Assembly: GCF_030252165.1 (NCBI RefSeq)
Contig: NZ_CP126969.1
Coordinates: forward strand, 2,046,001-2,110,000
Reading direction: 5' to 3'
DNA: 64,000 bases
Origin: Corynebacterium breve
GTDB lineage: Bacteria; Actinomycetota; Actinomycetes; Mycobacteriales; Mycobacteriaceae
Shown: positions 42,198 to 54,473 of the stretch, in pieces
Position numbering within the stretch: the first letter of the stretch is position 1
Layout of the letters: each line of letters opens with the position of its first letter
The notes under the pieces: model-generated
What the model was told of the DNA's origin: nothing
Seen by the model: only the letters and a program-made list of their open reading frames with translations
Databases searched by the model: none
Made by a program: the position numbers and the translations under genes

Positions 42198-43366
42198 CAG
42201 CCCCATCCCCGCAACCTTTCGCCGAGGCAGCCGGCGTCTTAGGTGAAGTCACCGGCGCAACCACCACCCGTGCAGCCCAGCTCCGCTTCGCGGTAAGTGT
42301 GCTGCGTGAAGACGGATTTGATGGACCCGCGGCCGATTCCGCGATGCAGCGATTCAGTGGTTTGGCTGAACAGCTCACGTCCATTGTCGACGAGATCAAC
42401 GCAGTCATTCCGGTGCTCCAGCTTGCCGGCATCGCCGAGAATTTCCTCACAAGAGCGATCGAAGCTGCCTCGACGCTAGCCGGCTTCTCTTCCGAAACTC
42501 CGGCGTTTGTTGCCTTGATGCAGTTGGAGCGACGTCGCCTCGACGCGCAGCTAGCCACGCTCATTCTGCAACACTGCCAGCACGTTTCCCAGCCTATCCT
42601 TGACAGACTGTACCTCCATCCGGATGATTCCCTCTCTGATATCCACCAGAGGAATTCCGTAAAGCTTAGCGACGAGCACCGTGGCCTGATCGAAAGCTAC
42701 AACGGGGTCGTACTTGAATCTGGCTCTGGAGGTATCACCGTCCTGCTTGGCACGTCTCCCGAGGATGTAGACCGGCTGCATCCACGGGCCATCACGACGA
42801 TGGTGGCGGGGGTTGGTTCATCACGGGAGTCAAGTCTTGCCGGTTATTTGGACCGAGGCCAAAGGTTCTCCGATGCTTCTGGCGCTCCCACGGTGGTATG
42901 GCTGGGGTACACCGCACCAGATAGTGTCATTCCGCCCGGCGCGCTTTCGCGGTTTGCGCACCAAGGTGCCGACGACCTTTCCGACTTTCAAGCAACCTTG
43001 CACGAGCGCTTTCCCGACGCAAGAAAGAATGTCGTGGCACATAGCTACGGCACGGTGGTCGCAACGGAATCCGCGCGCGCCCACGGCCTATTCGCTGACA
43101 ACCTAGTGCTGATGGCTTCTCCTGGCGTTCCCGCGGCACACGTGTCACAGCTGCACCTGTACGGTTCCAGTCCACGAGTAACTGTGGTGGATGCCGCGCT
43201 CGACCCAATTCGTGTGACTCGAGGCGATCACGGAGCAATTCACGGTGCCAACCCGCGCTCGCTATTCTTCGGCGCAGACGAGACCATCGTCTTGCCGTCT
43301 GTTGGCCACAGCTCACATTGGTCCCACCCGCGCATCTTGGAACTGCTTGCCCGCATGAGTGCTTAA
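42194..43366 (+). CDS. DUF1023 alpha/beta-hydrolase with helical N-terminal domain
   Basis: 390 residues from GTG 42194. Residues 1-150 are a helical, ESX-substrate-like domain (AEAAGVLGEVTGATTTRAAQLRFAVSVL ... MQRFSGLAEQLTSIVDEINAVIPVLQ). Residues ~185-385 are a DUF1023 alpha/beta-hydrolase with TVVWLGYTAPD and nucleophile elbow NVVAHSYGTVVA, then LVLMASPGVPAAHVSQL and SHWSHPRILELL supplying the His. Such proteins are often near type VII secretion genes, but none is in the window. Substrate unknown, possibly an ester. Confidence 0.82.
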   Translation: MTAPSPQPFAEAAGVLGEVTGATTTRAAQLRFAVSVLREDGFDGPAADSAMQRFSGLAEQLTSIVDEINAVIPVLQLAGIAENFLTRAIEAASTLAGFSSETPAFVALMQLERRRLDAQLATLILQHCQHVSQPILDRLYLHPDDSLSDIHQRNSVKLSDEHRGLIESYNGVVLESGSGGITVLLGTSPEDVDRLHPRAITTMVAGVGSSRESSLAGYLDRGQRFSDASGAPTVVWLGYTAPDSVIPPGALSRFAHQGADDLSDFQATLHERFPDARKNVVAHSYGTVVATESARAHGLFADNLVLMASPGVPAAHVSQLHLYGSSPRVTVVDAALDPIRVTRGDHGAIHGANPRSLFFGADETIVLPSVGHSSHWSHPRILELLARMSA

Positions 43367-43430
43367 AGCCCACGACGTGTCGCCGTGGTTACACGTATCA
43401 TGGGCACCAATTCGATAAAGGAGCGTGAAT

Positions 43431-45200
43431 ATGACCATGAATTTCGCCCAGCAGATCGTCGCTAAGCTTGAAGAACTCGGAGTCAAACGCATCTTCGGCC
43501 TTGTCGGAGACTCCCTCAACCCATTTTCGGACGCCATCCACGCAAGCTCCATCGAGTGGGTCCATGTGAGAAACGAGGAGGCCGCCGCCTTCGCTGCCGG
43601 TGCCGAATCTTTGGTCACGGGTGAGCTTGCCGTGTGTGCTGCCTCGTGCGGCCCCGGCAACACTCACTTAATTCAGGGGCTTTACGATGCGCACCGTAAC
43701 GGAGCTCGCGTGCTCGCCATCGCCTCACACATTCCAAGCCTGCAAATCGGCTCGGACTTTTTCCAGGAGACGCACCCCCAGCAGATTTTCCAGGAGTGCT
43801 CCGGCTACTGCGAGGTGACCCACTCCGCTGAGCAAGGTGCCCGCGTCATTCACAATGCCATCCAATCCACAATGGCGGGCCAAGGCGTATCCGTCGCCGT
43901 TATTCCGGGTGACGTTTTCGAAGAAGAGGCCGTCGACGGTGGCGTATTCGATTCCGTGATCGCGCGTGGCACCGACCGCCGCGTATTCCCTGACCCCGCC
44001 GAGGCCGCCGCACTGGTACAAGCGATCAATGAGGCCGATTCCGTCACGTTATTCTGCGGCGCAGGCGTGAAGAATGCCCGCGAACAGGTATTGGCGCTGG
44101 CGGAAAAGATCAAGTCCCCCATCGGACACGCCTTTGGCGGCAAGATGCACATCCAATATGACAATCCCTTTGATGTGGGTATGTCGGGCTTGTTGGGCTA
44201 CGGTGCCTGCCACGACGCGAGCACCGAGGCTGACCTGCTCATTTTGGTGGGCACCGATTTCCCATACAACGACTGGTTGCCGACCAAGAATGTGGCGCAG
44301 ATCGACATCGATGCCACACACATCGGTAGGCGCACGACGGTTCGCTATCCCGTCGTCGGCGATGTAGCCAGCGTCATCGAAAACATTCTGCCCCACATCG
44401 ACGAAAAGACCGACCGTTCCTTCCTAGACAAGCAACTCAAAGCCCACGCTTCTGCACTGGAACACGTTATCGATGCATACACCGAGAAGAACCCGACGAA
44501 AATTAAGCCGATTCATCCCGAATTCGCTGCCGGGCTTATCGACGACCTAGCCGCCGACGACGCCATTTTTACAGTGGATACCGGCATGTGCAATGTCTGG
44601 GCCGCTCGCTACATCACCCCAAACGGAAAGCGCGAAGAGATTGGCTCATTCAAACACGGGACTATGGCCAATGCACTGCCACAGGCAATCGGCGCCCAAT
44701 CTGCCGACCGCAACCGCCAGGTCATTTCGTTTTCTGGCGATGGTGGCTTGAGCATGCTGCTCTCCGAGCTGTTAACAGTCAAGCTTCACGATCTTCCGGT
44801 GAAAATCATGGTTTTTAACAACTCGTCGTTGGGCATGGTCAAACTCGAAATGATGGTGGCGGGCCTGCAGGAATTTGGCACGGACCACGAACAGGTGGAT
44901 TTTGCGGCGATCGTTCAGGCCGTGGGCATCAAGTCCTACCGCGTGGAGAACCCTGCCGAGTTGGAGAAAACCATCAAACTCGCACTGGCGCACCCCGGCC
45001 CCGCGCTGGTTGACATGGTGACGGACCCCGACGCTTTGTCGCTTCCGCCGGACATCACCTGGGACATGATGAAGGGCTTTTCCACTTCAGCGGTGAAGAC
45101 AGTCCTCAGCGGTGGGTTGGGCAATATGGTCGAACTAGCCCGCGCCAATGTACGCAACATCGGCGCGGCGGCCAGTATCGAGGCCAATAAGCTTCGTTAG
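43431..45200 (+). CDS. pqo: pyruvate:quinone oxidoreductase (pyruvate oxidase)
   Basis: A TPP- and FAD-dependent peripheral membrane enzyme oxidising pyruvate to acetate and CO2 with reduction of quinone. 589 residues from ATG 43431, preceded by AAGGAG; a GTG six bases earlier is too close to that site. Features are [11 protein letters not shown], the catalytic Glu in [31 protein letters not shown], the central FAD domain, and the TPP/Mg motif [29 protein letters not shown]. The C-terminal helix ([22 protein letters not shown]) resembles the lipid-binding tail of PoxB. Confidence 0.95.
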   Translation: MTMNFAQQIVAKLEELGVKRIFGLVGDSLNPFSDAIHASSIEWVHVRNEEAAAFAAGAESLVTGELAVCAASCGPGNTHLIQGLYDAHRNGARVLAIASHIPSLQIGSDFFQETHPQQIFQECSGYCEVTHSAEQGARVIHNAIQSTMAGQGVSVAVIPGDVFEEEAVDGGVFDSVIARGTDRRVFPDPAEAAALVQAINEADSVTLFCGAGVKNAREQVLALAEKIKSPIGHAFGGKMHIQYDNPFDVGMSGLLGYGACHDASTEADLLILVGTDFPYNDWLPTKNVAQIDIDATHIGRRTTVRYPVVGDVASVIENILPHIDEKTDRSFLDKQLKAHASALEHVIDAYTEKNPTKIKPIHPEFAAGLIDDLAADDAIFTVDTGMCNVWAARYITPNGKREEIGSFKHGTMANALPQAIGAQSADRNRQVISFSGDGGLSMLLSELLTVKLHDLPVKIMVFNNSSLGMVKLEMMVAGLQEFGTDHEQVDFAAIVQAVGIKSYRVENPAELEKTIKLALAHPGPALVDMVTDPDALSLPPDITWDMMKGFSTSAVKTVLSGGLGNMVELARANVRNIGAAASIEANKLR

Positions 45201-46717
45201 AACAGCCCGGTTTCGTTCTCAGCGTAGGAGACCAGCAGGTTTTTGGTCTGCTGGTAGTGCGACAGCATCATCAGGTGGTTTTCGCGTCCGATGCCCGATT
45301 CCTTGTAACCGCCAAATGCTGCGTGCGCTGGGTACGAATGATACTGATTCACCCACACGCGGCCTGCTTGGATCGCTCGACCGGCGCGGTAAGCGGTGTT
45401 GCCATCGCGTGACCACACACCAGCGCCCAGGCCATAGTTGGTGTCGTTGGCGATTGCGATGGCCTCATCAAAGTCCTTGAAGGTAGCTACGGACAGGACC
45501 GGACCGAAAATCTCTTCTTGGAAGATTCGCATCGAGTTGTCACCCTTGAACACTGTCGGCTCGATGTAAAAGCCCTTCTCTAGGCCTTCGATCTTGTTGA
45601 CCTTTCCACCGGTCAGCGTTTGCGCGCCCTCCTGCGGGCCGAGTTCAAGGTACCCGGAGATCTTATCCAACTGCTCCTGCGATGCCTGTGCGCCCATCAT
45701 TGTTTCGGTGTCTAGGGGGTTGCCCACCTTGATGCTTTGAACACGCTTGACACCGAGCTCGAGGAATTCTTCCGCAATGGATTCATGTACAAGTGCGCGG
45801 GAAGGGCAGGTGCAAATTTCACCCTGGTTCAGCGCAAACATCGCGAAGCCTTCGATCGCCTTCTGACGGAAGGCATCGTCTTTGGATAGGACGTCATCGA
45901 AAAAGATCGACGGGGATTTTCCACCGAGTTCGAGTGTGACGGGAATGATCTTGTCAGCAGCTGCCTTGTTGATGATCTTGCCCACCGCGGTCGATCCGGT
46001 AAATGCGATCTTGGCAATGCGATTTGAACCGGAAAGTGCAGCTCCAGCCTCATCGCCAAAGCCGTTGACAATGTTGACAACGCCATCTGGGATGAGATCG
46101 CCAATGATGTTCATGAGATAGAGGATCGAAGCAGGGGTCTGTTCAGCCGGCTTCATCACTACGGTGTCGCCTGCAGCTAGGGCGGGCGCGAGCTTCCAAG
46201 TGGCCATCAAGAGCGGAAAGTTCCATGGGATGATCTGGCCGACTACTCCGAGTGGCTCGTTGAAGTGGTAGGCAACTGTGTCGTCGTCGATTTGCGAAAG
46301 CCGGCCTTCCTGCGCTCGGATGGCGCCGGCGAAATAGCGGAAGTGATCGATGGCGAGCGGAATATCGGCGGCAAGTGTTTCGCGCACAGCCTTACCGTTA
46401 TCCCAGGTTTCGGCGACTGCGATCTCTTCTAGGTGTTCCTCCATGCGATCTGCAATCCTGTGAAGTACGAGAGCTCGCTCCGCCGGAGAGGTCTTTCCCC
46501 ATGCTGGGGCAGCCTTGTGCGCTGCATCGAGAGCGAGTTCAATATCTGCCGCGGTGCCGCGCGCCACGTGGCAAAACACCTCTCCATTCACCGGCGAGAT
46601 GTTGTCAAAGTACTCTCCATCAACTGGTGGAACCCACTGGCCACCAATGTAGTTGTCGTATCGGGACTCGTAATGGACAATCGAGCCGTCGGTTCCCGGG
46701 TTTGCGTAAACGGTCAT
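45197..46717 (-). CDS. ald: NAD-dependent aldehyde dehydrogenase
   Basis: 506 residues of the class including acetaldehyde dehydrogenases. NAD-binding [37 protein letters not shown], catalytic Glu in [12 protein letters not shown], catalytic Cys in [14 protein letters not shown] and the C-terminal [19 protein letters not shown] and [13 protein letters not shown] are all present. It sits between pqo (convergent) and the hspR end of the dnaK operon. It could complete ethanol oxidation with AdhA, which is frameshifted here. Confidence 0.95.
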   Translation of the reverse strand: MTVYANPGTDGSIVHYESRYDNYIGGQWVPPVDGEYFDNISPVNGEVFCHVARGTAADIELALDAAHKAAPAWGKTSPAERALVLHRIADRMEEHLEEIAVAETWDNGKAVRETLAADIPLAIDHFRYFAGAIRAQEGRLSQIDDDTVAYHFNEPLGVVGQIIPWNFPLLMATWKLAPALAAGDTVVMKPAEQTPASILYLMNIIGDLIPDGVVNIVNGFGDEAGAALSGSNRIAKIAFTGSTAVGKIINKAAADKIIPVTLELGGKSPSIFFDDVLSKDDAFRQKAIEGFAMFALNQGEICTCPSRALVHESIAEEFLELGVKRVQSIKVGNPLDTETMMGAQASQEQLDKISGYLELGPQEGAQTLTGGKVNKIEGLEKGFYIEPTVFKGDNSMRIFQEEIFGPVLSVATFKDFDEAIAIANDTNYGLGAGVWSRDGNTAYRAGRAIQAGRVWVNQYHSYPAHAAFGGYKESGIGRENHLMMLSHYQQTKNLLVSYAENETGLF

Positions 46718-46824
46718 CGCGGATTCCTTTCTGCTACGGGTGTGTGCACCAACCTATCAGTAATCCACGTCACATCTGCTAAGTTTTGTGCCAAGGGGGA
46801 AGCTAACAAGCTTCACAAAACTAA

Positions 46825-46863
46825 AGGGCGCGGTGCACGTCATTTTGACGTACACCGCGCCCT
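46825..46863 (-). terminator. terminator of the dnaK operon
   Basis: AGGGCGCGGTG (46825-46835) and CACCGCGCCCT (46853-46863) plus an inner ACGTC/GACGT pairing make a long stem. On the minus strand TTTAGTTTTG follows. It lies 23 bases after hspR. Confidence 0.9.
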
Positions 46864-46885
46864 ACCCCCGGAAACTAATTCCCGG

Positions 46886-47311
46886 CTAGCCTTGCCCGTT
46901 TCGACGACTCCCGCGCCCGCGACGAGGGTTCCACATCACCACGGCGGTAGACCGTGGAACGTGGACGAGCTCGCCGCCTGGTCGAGGCCCGCTAGAGAGC
47001 TTCTGTTTCAGCTCACGGTTTTCTTCCTCCGCGTACTCGAGGCGGCTTTGCAGGTCTTCGATTTCGTCGGTGAGTTCGATGATCGTCTTGATACCGGCAA
47101 GGTTTACACCCTCTTCTTGCGAGAGTTGCTGGATCCGCCGCAAGAGAGAGATGTCGCGACGCGAATAGCGGCGTCCACCTCCTGAGGTTCGCGCAGGCGA
47201 TACCAAGCCGAGCCGGTCGTAGGTCCGCAGCGTCTGGGCGTGCATTCCTGTGAGTTCTGCTGCCACCGAGATGACGTAGAACTCTTCCTTTTTCTGCTTC
47301 TGATCAGCCAT
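46886..47311 (-). CDS. hspR: HspR, MerR-type heat-shock repressor
   Basis: 141 residues. N-terminal MerR winged helix: YVISVAAELTGMHAQTLRTYDRLGLVSPARTSGGGRRYSRRDISLLRRIQQLSQEEGVNLAGIKTI, then a coiled coil (DEIEDLQSRLEYAEEENRELKQKL). HspR binds HAIR sequences (CTTGAGT-N7-ACTCAAG) with DnaK as corepressor; such boxes lie upstream of dnaK and clpB here. It is the last gene of the dnaK-grpE-dnaJ-hspR operon, making a negative feedback loop. Confidence 0.95.
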   Translation of the reverse strand: MADQKQKKEEFYVISVAAELTGMHAQTLRTYDRLGLVSPARTSGGGRRYSRRDISLLRRIQQLSQEEGVNLAGIKTIIELTDEIEDLQSRLEYAEEENRELKQKLSSGPRPGGELVHVPRSTAVVMWNPRRGRGSRRNGQG

Positions 47312-47335
47312 TGTGGTTTCACCTCCCTGCTTTTC

Positions 47336-48511
47336 TTACCTTGCTCCCGCCCACCCGGCGCGAGGATCGAAACCTGAATCCTTCTCAGCCTGAGCATAGG
47401 TTCGCAAAGCTGTTGTCGCAGCGGGATCAAGATCCTTTGGTACTTGCACTTCCACGGTGACCAAAAGGTCGCCAGCGTTGCCCGACTTCTTCGGCACCCC
47501 GCGGCCACGCACACGCAACGTGCGACCATTCGGCGTACCAGCGGGCACCTTGACCTTGACGTGGTTGTCCAAGGTAGGCACGGTGATCGTTCCCCCCAAC
47601 GCAAGCTCAGAGAAGGCGACGGGTACAGTCACTTCCAAGTCATCGCCAGTGCGGGTGAATACCTTGTCTGGGCGAACCGTCACCGAGACAAAGAGATCAC
47701 CGGCGGGGGTGCCGTTCGGGCCCGCTTCACCTTGGCCAGCAAGTCGAACCTTTTGGCCATCGATCACGCCAGCGGGGATGCGCACGGTAATCGACCGAGT
47801 GCGATGCACTGTGCCGGAGCCTGCGCACGTGCCGCACGGGTCGTCGATAAACTGCCCGCTACCGGAGCACTTTGCGCACGGACGCGACATGCCGAATGCG
47901 CCCTTTTGCTCGCTGACGAAGCCGCTGCCCTGGCACTCGGTACACTTCTTCGGTTGTCCTGATCGGGACCCGGAGCCGTGACAGGTAGTACATGGGGCGT
48001 TACCGGAGAGCTCGAGAGGGATGGTCGTGCCCTTGGCTGCTTCGCGGAAATCTAGCGTAATGTGCGTTTCGACGTCGGCCCCCCGCGTCGGCCGAGCTGC
48101 CCTGCCAGCACCGCCGCCACGATTAAAGATGCCGCCGAAGATGTCACCAAAACCGCTGTCCTCAGAAAATCCTCCACCGGATCCGGTTCCCGATCCGAAG
48201 ATGTCGGAGATGTCGAAGTCTTCCGCCGTCGTGTGGCGAAACCCACCGGGGAATCCCCCTAGACCTCCCTTTCCGATCATGGATTTCAGCTGGTCGTACT
48301 CTTTCCTGGTCTTCGCGTCGCCCAGAACGTCGTACGCCTCGGCAACTTTTTTGAAGCGCTCCTCCGCTTTGGTATCCCCCGGATTACTGTCGGGGTGGTT
48401 TGCTCGTGCGAGCTTGCGATATGCCTTCTTAATTTCGTCTGCCGATGCGGACGAGGAGACCCCTAGGTCCGCGTAATAGTCCTTATCTGCCCATTCACGG
48501 TTCATCGCCAC
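47336..48511 (-). CDS. dnaJ: DnaJ co-chaperone
   Basis: 391 residues: J domain with HPD ([29 protein letters not shown]), Gly/Phe region ([22 protein letters not shown]), four CxxCxGxG-type zinc repeats ([48 protein letters not shown]), and the C-terminal substrate domains. DnaJ delivers substrates to DnaK and stimulates its ATPase. GTG 48511 is used because AGGAGG lies 6 bases upstream; ATG 48505 is the alternative. Confidence 0.96.
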   Translation of the reverse strand: MAMNREWADKDYYADLGVSSSASADEIKKAYRKLARANHPDSNPGDTKAEERFKKVAEAYDVLGDAKTRKEYDQLKSMIGKGGLGGFPGGFRHTTAEDFDISDIFGSGTGSGGGFSEDSGFGDIFGGIFNRGGGAGRAARPTRGADVETHITLDFREAAKGTTIPLELSGNAPCTTCHGSGSRSGQPKKCTECQGSGFVSEQKGAFGMSRPCAKCSGSGQFIDDPCGTCAGSGTVHRTRSITVRIPAGVIDGQKVRLAGQGEAGPNGTPAGDLFVSVTVRPDKVFTRTGDDLEVTVPVAFSELALGGTITVPTLDNHVKVKVPAGTPNGRTLRVRGRGVPKKSGNAGDLLVTVEVQVPKDLDPAATTALRTYAQAEKDSGFDPRAGWAGAR

Positions 48512-48608
48512 GGGACACCTCCTCCTTTCTGTGGAAAATCTCTAACTAATATGACTAAGTATTTTTGTTTAAAGATCGCTAAATCTATGAAGTTGTAGCT
48601 TGCCAGCA

Positions 48609-48646
48609 ATGGCCGGGGTAAAGCACTCTTGCCTTGCCCCGGCCAT
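48609..48646 (-). terminator. hairpin between grpE and dnaJ
   Basis: ATGGCCGGGG (48609-48618) pairs with CCCCGGCCAT (48637-48646), with additional inner AAG/CTT pairing, 15 bases after the grpE stop. No T-run follows on the minus strand, so it is more likely an mRNA stability or partial attenuation element than a full terminator. Confidence 0.5.
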
Positions 48647-48660
48647 CACCTTGCGCATTG

Positions 48661-49328
48661 TTACTCGCTCGCCTCGGAGGATTCCGCCGTGGAGCCCTCG
48701 CCCGCGCCCGCGACAGGATCAGCGATGATCACCATTGCGTTGCGAATCAGACGGTCGCCTAGGCGGTAGCCCTTACGCAGCACAGTGCCTAGGGCTTTGT
48801 CCTCACCAGTCGACAAGTCTTGGACTGCCTCGTGGATCTCTGGATCGAAATCTTCACCTTCAGTGCCGAACTCTTCAAGCTTCTGGCCCTGCAAGATTGC
48901 GATCAGCTTGTCAGCGAAAGCCCGGAGCGGGCCCTCTTCGAGGTCGCCGTGCTGCTTCGCCAGATCAAGATCATCAAGCAGTGGCAGCAGTTGGGTGACA
49001 ACCTTTGCCTTTGCATTGTCGACGATCTCGCCGCGCTCGCGCTCGGTACGTCGTCGATAGTTGGCGTATTCCGCGGAAACACGCTGCAGATCCTCGGTGC
49101 GCTCAGCTAGCTGGGCCTCAAGGTCGGAGATTTCGCCGTTGCCGTCTACGTCGGGTTCGATATCAGCGAGTGCTTCGTCGATTTCCGCTTCGAGCTCGGG
49201 GTCAATCTCGACTTCTTGAGCCTGCTGCGCCTCGTCGGCAAGGCCTTCTGCCTGCTCCGGGGTAATGCCTTCGGTGTCGGTGTTCTCCGGGTTGCCCGGG
49301 TCGTCCGGCATTGGATTGTTGGTAGTCA

Positions 49329-49329
<1 letters not shown>
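48661..49329 (-). CDS. grpE: GrpE nucleotide-exchange factor
   Basis: 222 residues. An acidic N-terminus (1-70) precedes the long coiled coil [42 protein letters not shown] and the beta-domain [17 protein letters not shown] ... [21 protein letters not shown]. It releases ADP from DnaK. Its ATG shares one base with the dnaK stop (TAATG). Confidence 0.97.
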
Positions 49330-51182
<1,853 letters not shown>

Positions 51183-51219
51183 AATGTTTCCTCCTGTTTA
51201 GATTGATGCTTGTTTTAAG

Positions 51220-51326
51220 TTGATTGCCATCGGCTCAACTTCTGAAACCACTGTAACACAGGGAGTCAAACACCTTGAGTCCGATACACTCAACTCATAT
51301 AACTTTAGCGGCCTCAAAGTTATTCC
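51220..51326 (-). promoter_or_regulatory. dnaK promoter with SigH-like hexamers and HAIR boxes
   Basis: On the minus strand GGAATA (51321-51326), 17 bases, GTTATA (51298-51303). Immediately downstream is a HAIR box, CTTGAGT-N7-ACTCAAC on the plus strand (51274-51294). A weaker 19-bp relative, TTGATT-N7-GCTCAA, lies near 51223-51241. Confidence 0.75.
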
Positions 51327-51419
51327 ACACAGACTCAACTTCATTGATTTGCGCAGGTCAAAACGATTCGGGATGCGCAGAAACCGTTACTAACTCTTTA
51401 CCGTGGAAAGCCCGAATAG

Positions 51420-52406
51420 CTAAATAACCCGCTCACTTTGACCCCATTCACCCTTCGGCCACAGTGCCCATCCAAGCGCGCGGTTCCACCCGGCCGCCAT
51501 GCGCGCACCTTCCGAACCCACCCAATCGGGCGCGGAGTGATGCACCAAATGGTTTAAGTCAAAGGCGTCGAGGATGTCTTCTAGCGAGCGCACCACAGCA
51601 TTCCCAGTCGCGGGCGCACCCATCATCCATGCCACTGGCTCGCAGGAAATCGCACGCAGTCGCCCCTCCGGAACCTCCGCGTTTCCAATCGCCCAAGCAA
51701 GAGCTTCCGCAGCCGCAACCGACTCCAGATGCAACCAAGCTCTTTCTTGGAGCGCCTCGCTCATCTCGAATTTTCTTCCCGGCACCAGCAGACTCCCCAC
51801 GTCCTGCAGGAACTGCTTTTCCCGCACCGTCAATAGCGCGCGGTCCACCGCCACCACATCATCAGTTTCCGGCGCCTCCCCCAAAGCCAATTCGGCCGCG
51901 ATGTGCCCCACCGTTGCGTGCGCACGCTGCATCCGTTCGATCTCGCCCGCGGGCCGCAGCACAGCCTCCGCCGCACCAATCACCGGAGGCACAGAACTAT
52001 CCACATCCAGTCCCTGTTGGCTCAGCGCGCTTATCGACGAATACCTGCGCCGATAAGCATCCGCGGCCACCGGCAGTTTGACCTCCATCCCGGGGGCTTG
52101 GAGGTTTTCGCCATCGACATTGCGCAGGGGCCCGTTGCCAATTTGAAAGACGACGGGCCCTTCGTCGGCAAGCGAAGAAAACTCGGCGAGCTGGGACGCA
52201 GTGTAGGCGTTAGAGCGCTCGTACTCGTAGATTGCGGCGACTCTCGTGACCAAACGCGCAAGGGGATGCGTCGTGGAAATATTCGGGCTGGTGACGGTCA
52301 ATCCTGCATCGGCGAGCATCCCGATCAGTTCGGCCACTCGTTCGGGCGCGCAACGGGAAAACCGCGGGTCAGCGGGAGGGACGGTGCTCAACGCGGTCAC
52401 ATGCAT
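51420..52406 (-). CDS. DUF4272-like protein
   Basis: 328 residues, soluble. The C-terminal half fits DUF4272: ALLTVREKQFLQDVGSLLVPGRKFEMSEALQERAWLHLESVAAAEALAWAIGNAEVP, with a closing helical DWVGSEGARMAAGWNRALGWALWPKGEW. The N-terminal ~115 residues may be a separate alpha/beta part (PERVAELIGMLADAGLTVTSPN; VVFQIGNGPLRN). Function unknown. The 236 bases downstream to dnaK carry the dnaK promoter. Confidence 0.72.
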   Translation of the reverse strand: MHVTALSTVPPADPRFSRCAPERVAELIGMLADAGLTVTSPNISTTHPLARLVTRVAAIYEYERSNAYTASQLAEFSSLADEGPVVFQIGNGPLRNVDGENLQAPGMEVKLPVAADAYRRRYSSISALSQQGLDVDSSVPPVIGAAEAVLRPAGEIERMQRAHATVGHIAAELALGEAPETDDVVAVDRALLTVREKQFLQDVGSLLVPGRKFEMSEALQERAWLHLESVAAAEALAWAIGNAEVPEGRLRAISCEPVAWMMGAPATGNAVVRSLEDILDAFDLNHLVHHSAPDWVGSEGARMAAGWNRALGWALWPKGEWGQSERVI

Positions 52407-52476
52407 GTACCTATCTTCATGGATGGGAAGACAATTTGCAGCGCACGCTCAGGTTTTGGCACCATTCATCTGGCAC

Positions 52477-52487
52477 TATGGTCAATT
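52477..52487 (+). promoter_or_regulatory. leaderless promoter of the AI-2E family gene
   Basis: TTGGCA (52456-52461), 15 bases, TATGGT (52477-52482), then GTG start at 52488. No ribosome site is present. Confidence 0.5.
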
Positions 52488-53816
52488 GTGACTGAAAAAG
52501 ACCTGCACGATTCCCTTTCCGAAGTTGTGGATAGCGATCCACAAGAGCTTGCTGGTTCCACAGCCGTGGGCGACACCGGCTTAGGCACGTCCGACGAGAT
52601 GATCGACCGTTCCACAATCCTGGCACACGATGCCAAGTCAATCGCCGGCTGGGCCCTACGCTTTATCATCGTCGCGGTAGCCGCATTCATCCTATGGCAC
52701 CTCCTTGGTTACATCTGGGTTGGACTCCTCCCAGCGATGCTGGCGCTGATCTTTGCCACCGTGCTTTGGCCTGCGGTGCGATTCCTACGCAACCGCAAAA
52801 TTCCTGCCGCGCTGGCGGTATTGCTGGTGATTGTCGGATTCTTCGGCATCATCTTCGGCATCTTCGCTGCAATGGCGCCGACTATCGCGCGCCAGTCAAA
52901 GGATCTTGCGGTGCAAGCAGAGGCCGGCATCGAGCAAATCCTGCGCTACCTAGAAACCGGGCCGATCAAGATTGACACAACGCAGATCGATAAGGCGATT
53001 AGCGAGCTCCAAGATTTCGTCTCGGGCCAGGCTTCCAACATCGCGTCGGGTGTCATGTCGGGTGTCTCCGCTGCCACGAGCATCGCCACCACGGTGGTCT
53101 TGATGCTGGTCCTCGTATTCTTCTTCCTTAAAGATGGCGACGGATTCCTGCCGTGGGTGCGCAAGTATGTTGGCGAAAAGGCAGGATTCCACATCACCGA
53201 GGTTTCGATGCGTTCGTGGAACACTCTCGCCGGGTTCATCCGCACCCAGGCATTGGTGTCCTTTGTCGATGCGTTCTTCATCGGTATCGGTCTGGTTATC
53301 TTGCAGATTCCACTGGCGCTCGCTCTTGCTGTAATCACCTTCTTCGCGGGCTTTATCCCGATTATCGGTGCGTTTTCTGCAGGAGCGTTAGCGGTGATCA
53401 TCGCATTGGTCTCACAAGGGTTTACGTCTGCGGTCATCGTCTTGGTCCTGATCATCGCTGTCCAGCAGATCGAGGGCAATGTCTTGCAGCCACTGCTTCA
53501 GTCGAAGGCCATGGGCCTTCACGCAGCAATTGTGCTGCTCTCCGTGGCCGTGGGTTCTACGCTATTCGGCATCCTCGGCGCTTTCTTGGCAGTTCCAGTC
53601 GCCGCTGTCGCCGCTGTGTGGCTGCGTTACCACGCTGAGATGGTGTCGCTTCGTTCCGGCGAAATTACTGCCGACGACATCCAGCTTTCCACCCAGCGGG
53701 GATCGACATTGAGCTCGCAGGAGGCGTTCAACGCGGTGCGCGAACACTTGCGCTCGATGGGTCGTCGTAAAGCGAAAGCCCCTGCGGAAGAGGAAACTGC
53801 AGAAGCAACTAACTAG
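52488..53816 (+). CDS. AI-2E family transporter (UPF0118 membrane protein)
   Basis: 442 residues from GTG 52488. After an acidic 60-residue N-terminus, membrane helices begin (ALRFIIVAVAAFILWHLLGYIWVGLLPAMLALIFATVLWP, AALAVLLVIVGFFGIIFGIFAAM), then an amphipathic region, and the C-terminal cluster with the family signature FIPIIGAFSAGALAVIIAL and VQQIEGNVLQPLLQSKAMGLHA. Some members act as Na+/H+ antiporters or AI-2 exporters; the role here is unknown. The open frame further upstream is shadow of the DUF4272-like gene. Confidence 0.88.
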   Translation: MTEKDLHDSLSEVVDSDPQELAGSTAVGDTGLGTSDEMIDRSTILAHDAKSIAGWALRFIIVAVAAFILWHLLGYIWVGLLPAMLALIFATVLWPAVRFLRNRKIPAALAVLLVIVGFFGIIFGIFAAMAPTIARQSKDLAVQAEAGIEQILRYLETGPIKIDTTQIDKAISELQDFVSGQASNIASGVMSGVSAATSIATTVVLMLVLVFFFLKDGDGFLPWVRKYVGEKAGFHITEVSMRSWNTLAGFIRTQALVSFVDAFFIGIGLVILQIPLALALAVITFFAGFIPIIGAFSAGALAVIIALVSQGFTSAVIVLVLIIAVQQIEGNVLQPLLQSKAMGLHAAIVLLSVAVGSTLFGILGAFLAVPVAAVAAVWLRYHAEMVSLRSGEITADDIQLSTQRGSTLSSQEAFNAVREHLRSMGRRKAKAPAEEETAEATN

Positions 53817-54367
53817 GAAGTAATCATTGCGAGCGCGTCGGCCAACTCTTGGGCGGCGCGCTCAAGAGATGGCACCCAATGTTCCATTGCGGACTCATCA
53901 GCGGAATCGGAGATCTGTTTCAGCGCCGTAAAGGGCACGTCGAAAGTAGCTGCTGCGGCGGCCAGGGCGTAGGCTTCCATGTCCACCAGCTGGGCTTCAG
54001 CAGCCAGGCGGTCTCGGAGGGCGGAGTCATTGACAAAGGTGTCGCCGGTGACCAGATTCGCGGTGGGCAACGCACCTGTGACGGGCAGGGTGAACCAGCG
54101 CGGGAAGACGGGCGTGGTGATGCCCTCGACAGCCGCCGAATCAAAGTCATGCTTCTTGATTGCGGTGATTTCGTAGACGCCCGCGTGGGCATCGTGAAGC
54201 GCTCCGGCGGTACCTACGTTGACGATGCGCTCGGGCCGCGGACCCGTTGCTAAACGACGAGTAAGTGCGATCGCCGCAGGCACGGTGCCCACTCCGGTAA
54301 TGAGTACCTCGTGATTTGTAATTCGCGCAGCTTCTGCGCGCACCGCCGCAACGATCAAAATGCTCAT
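53813..54367 (-). CDS. phosphorylase-superfamily nucleosidase
   Basis: 184 residues from ATG 54367. Motifs of the MTA/SAH nucleosidase family are seen: ITGVGTVPAAIALTRRL, IVNVGTAGAL, LVTGDTFV, VDMEAYALAAAAATFDVPFTALKQISDSAD with the Glu of VDMEAYA and catalytic Asp of ISDSAD. It is shorter than Pfs (~230), like futalosine-hydrolase/MTA-nucleosidase variants. TAGACT 8 bases upstream suggests a leaderless start. It overlaps the AI-2E gene end by four bases convergently. Confidence 0.82.
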   Translation of the reverse strand: MSILIVAAVRAEAARITNHEVLITGVGTVPAAIALTRRLATGPRPERIVNVGTAGALHDAHAGVYEITAIKKHDFDSAAVEGITTPVFPRWFTLPVTGALPTANLVTGDTFVNDSALRDRLAAEAQLVDMEAYALAAAAATFDVPFTALKQISDSADESAMEHWVPSLERAAQELADALAMITS

Positions 54368-54432
54368 GCGCAGTAAGTCTAGAGCAAGTCCAGGCGGTGC
54401 TTTACCTCGCAAGCGCTTCGGGCAGAAGAAAA

Positions 54433-54457
54433 CCCCACCGAGGAGGACTCGGCGGGG
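54433..54457 (-). terminator. strong terminator after the 34-residue gene
   Basis: CCCCACCGAG (54433-54442) and CTCGGCGGGG (54448-54457) form a stem with one G-T pair. On the minus strand TTTTC follows. Confidence 0.9.
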
Positions 54458-54473
54458 TGTTTCGTAGCAATTC

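Noticed and set aside
51903..52487. Upstream extension of the AI-2E family gene to 637 codons
   Set aside because: It overlaps the DUF4272-like gene antisense, and a GTG with a promoter-like -10 at 52477-52482 gives the family's usual length.
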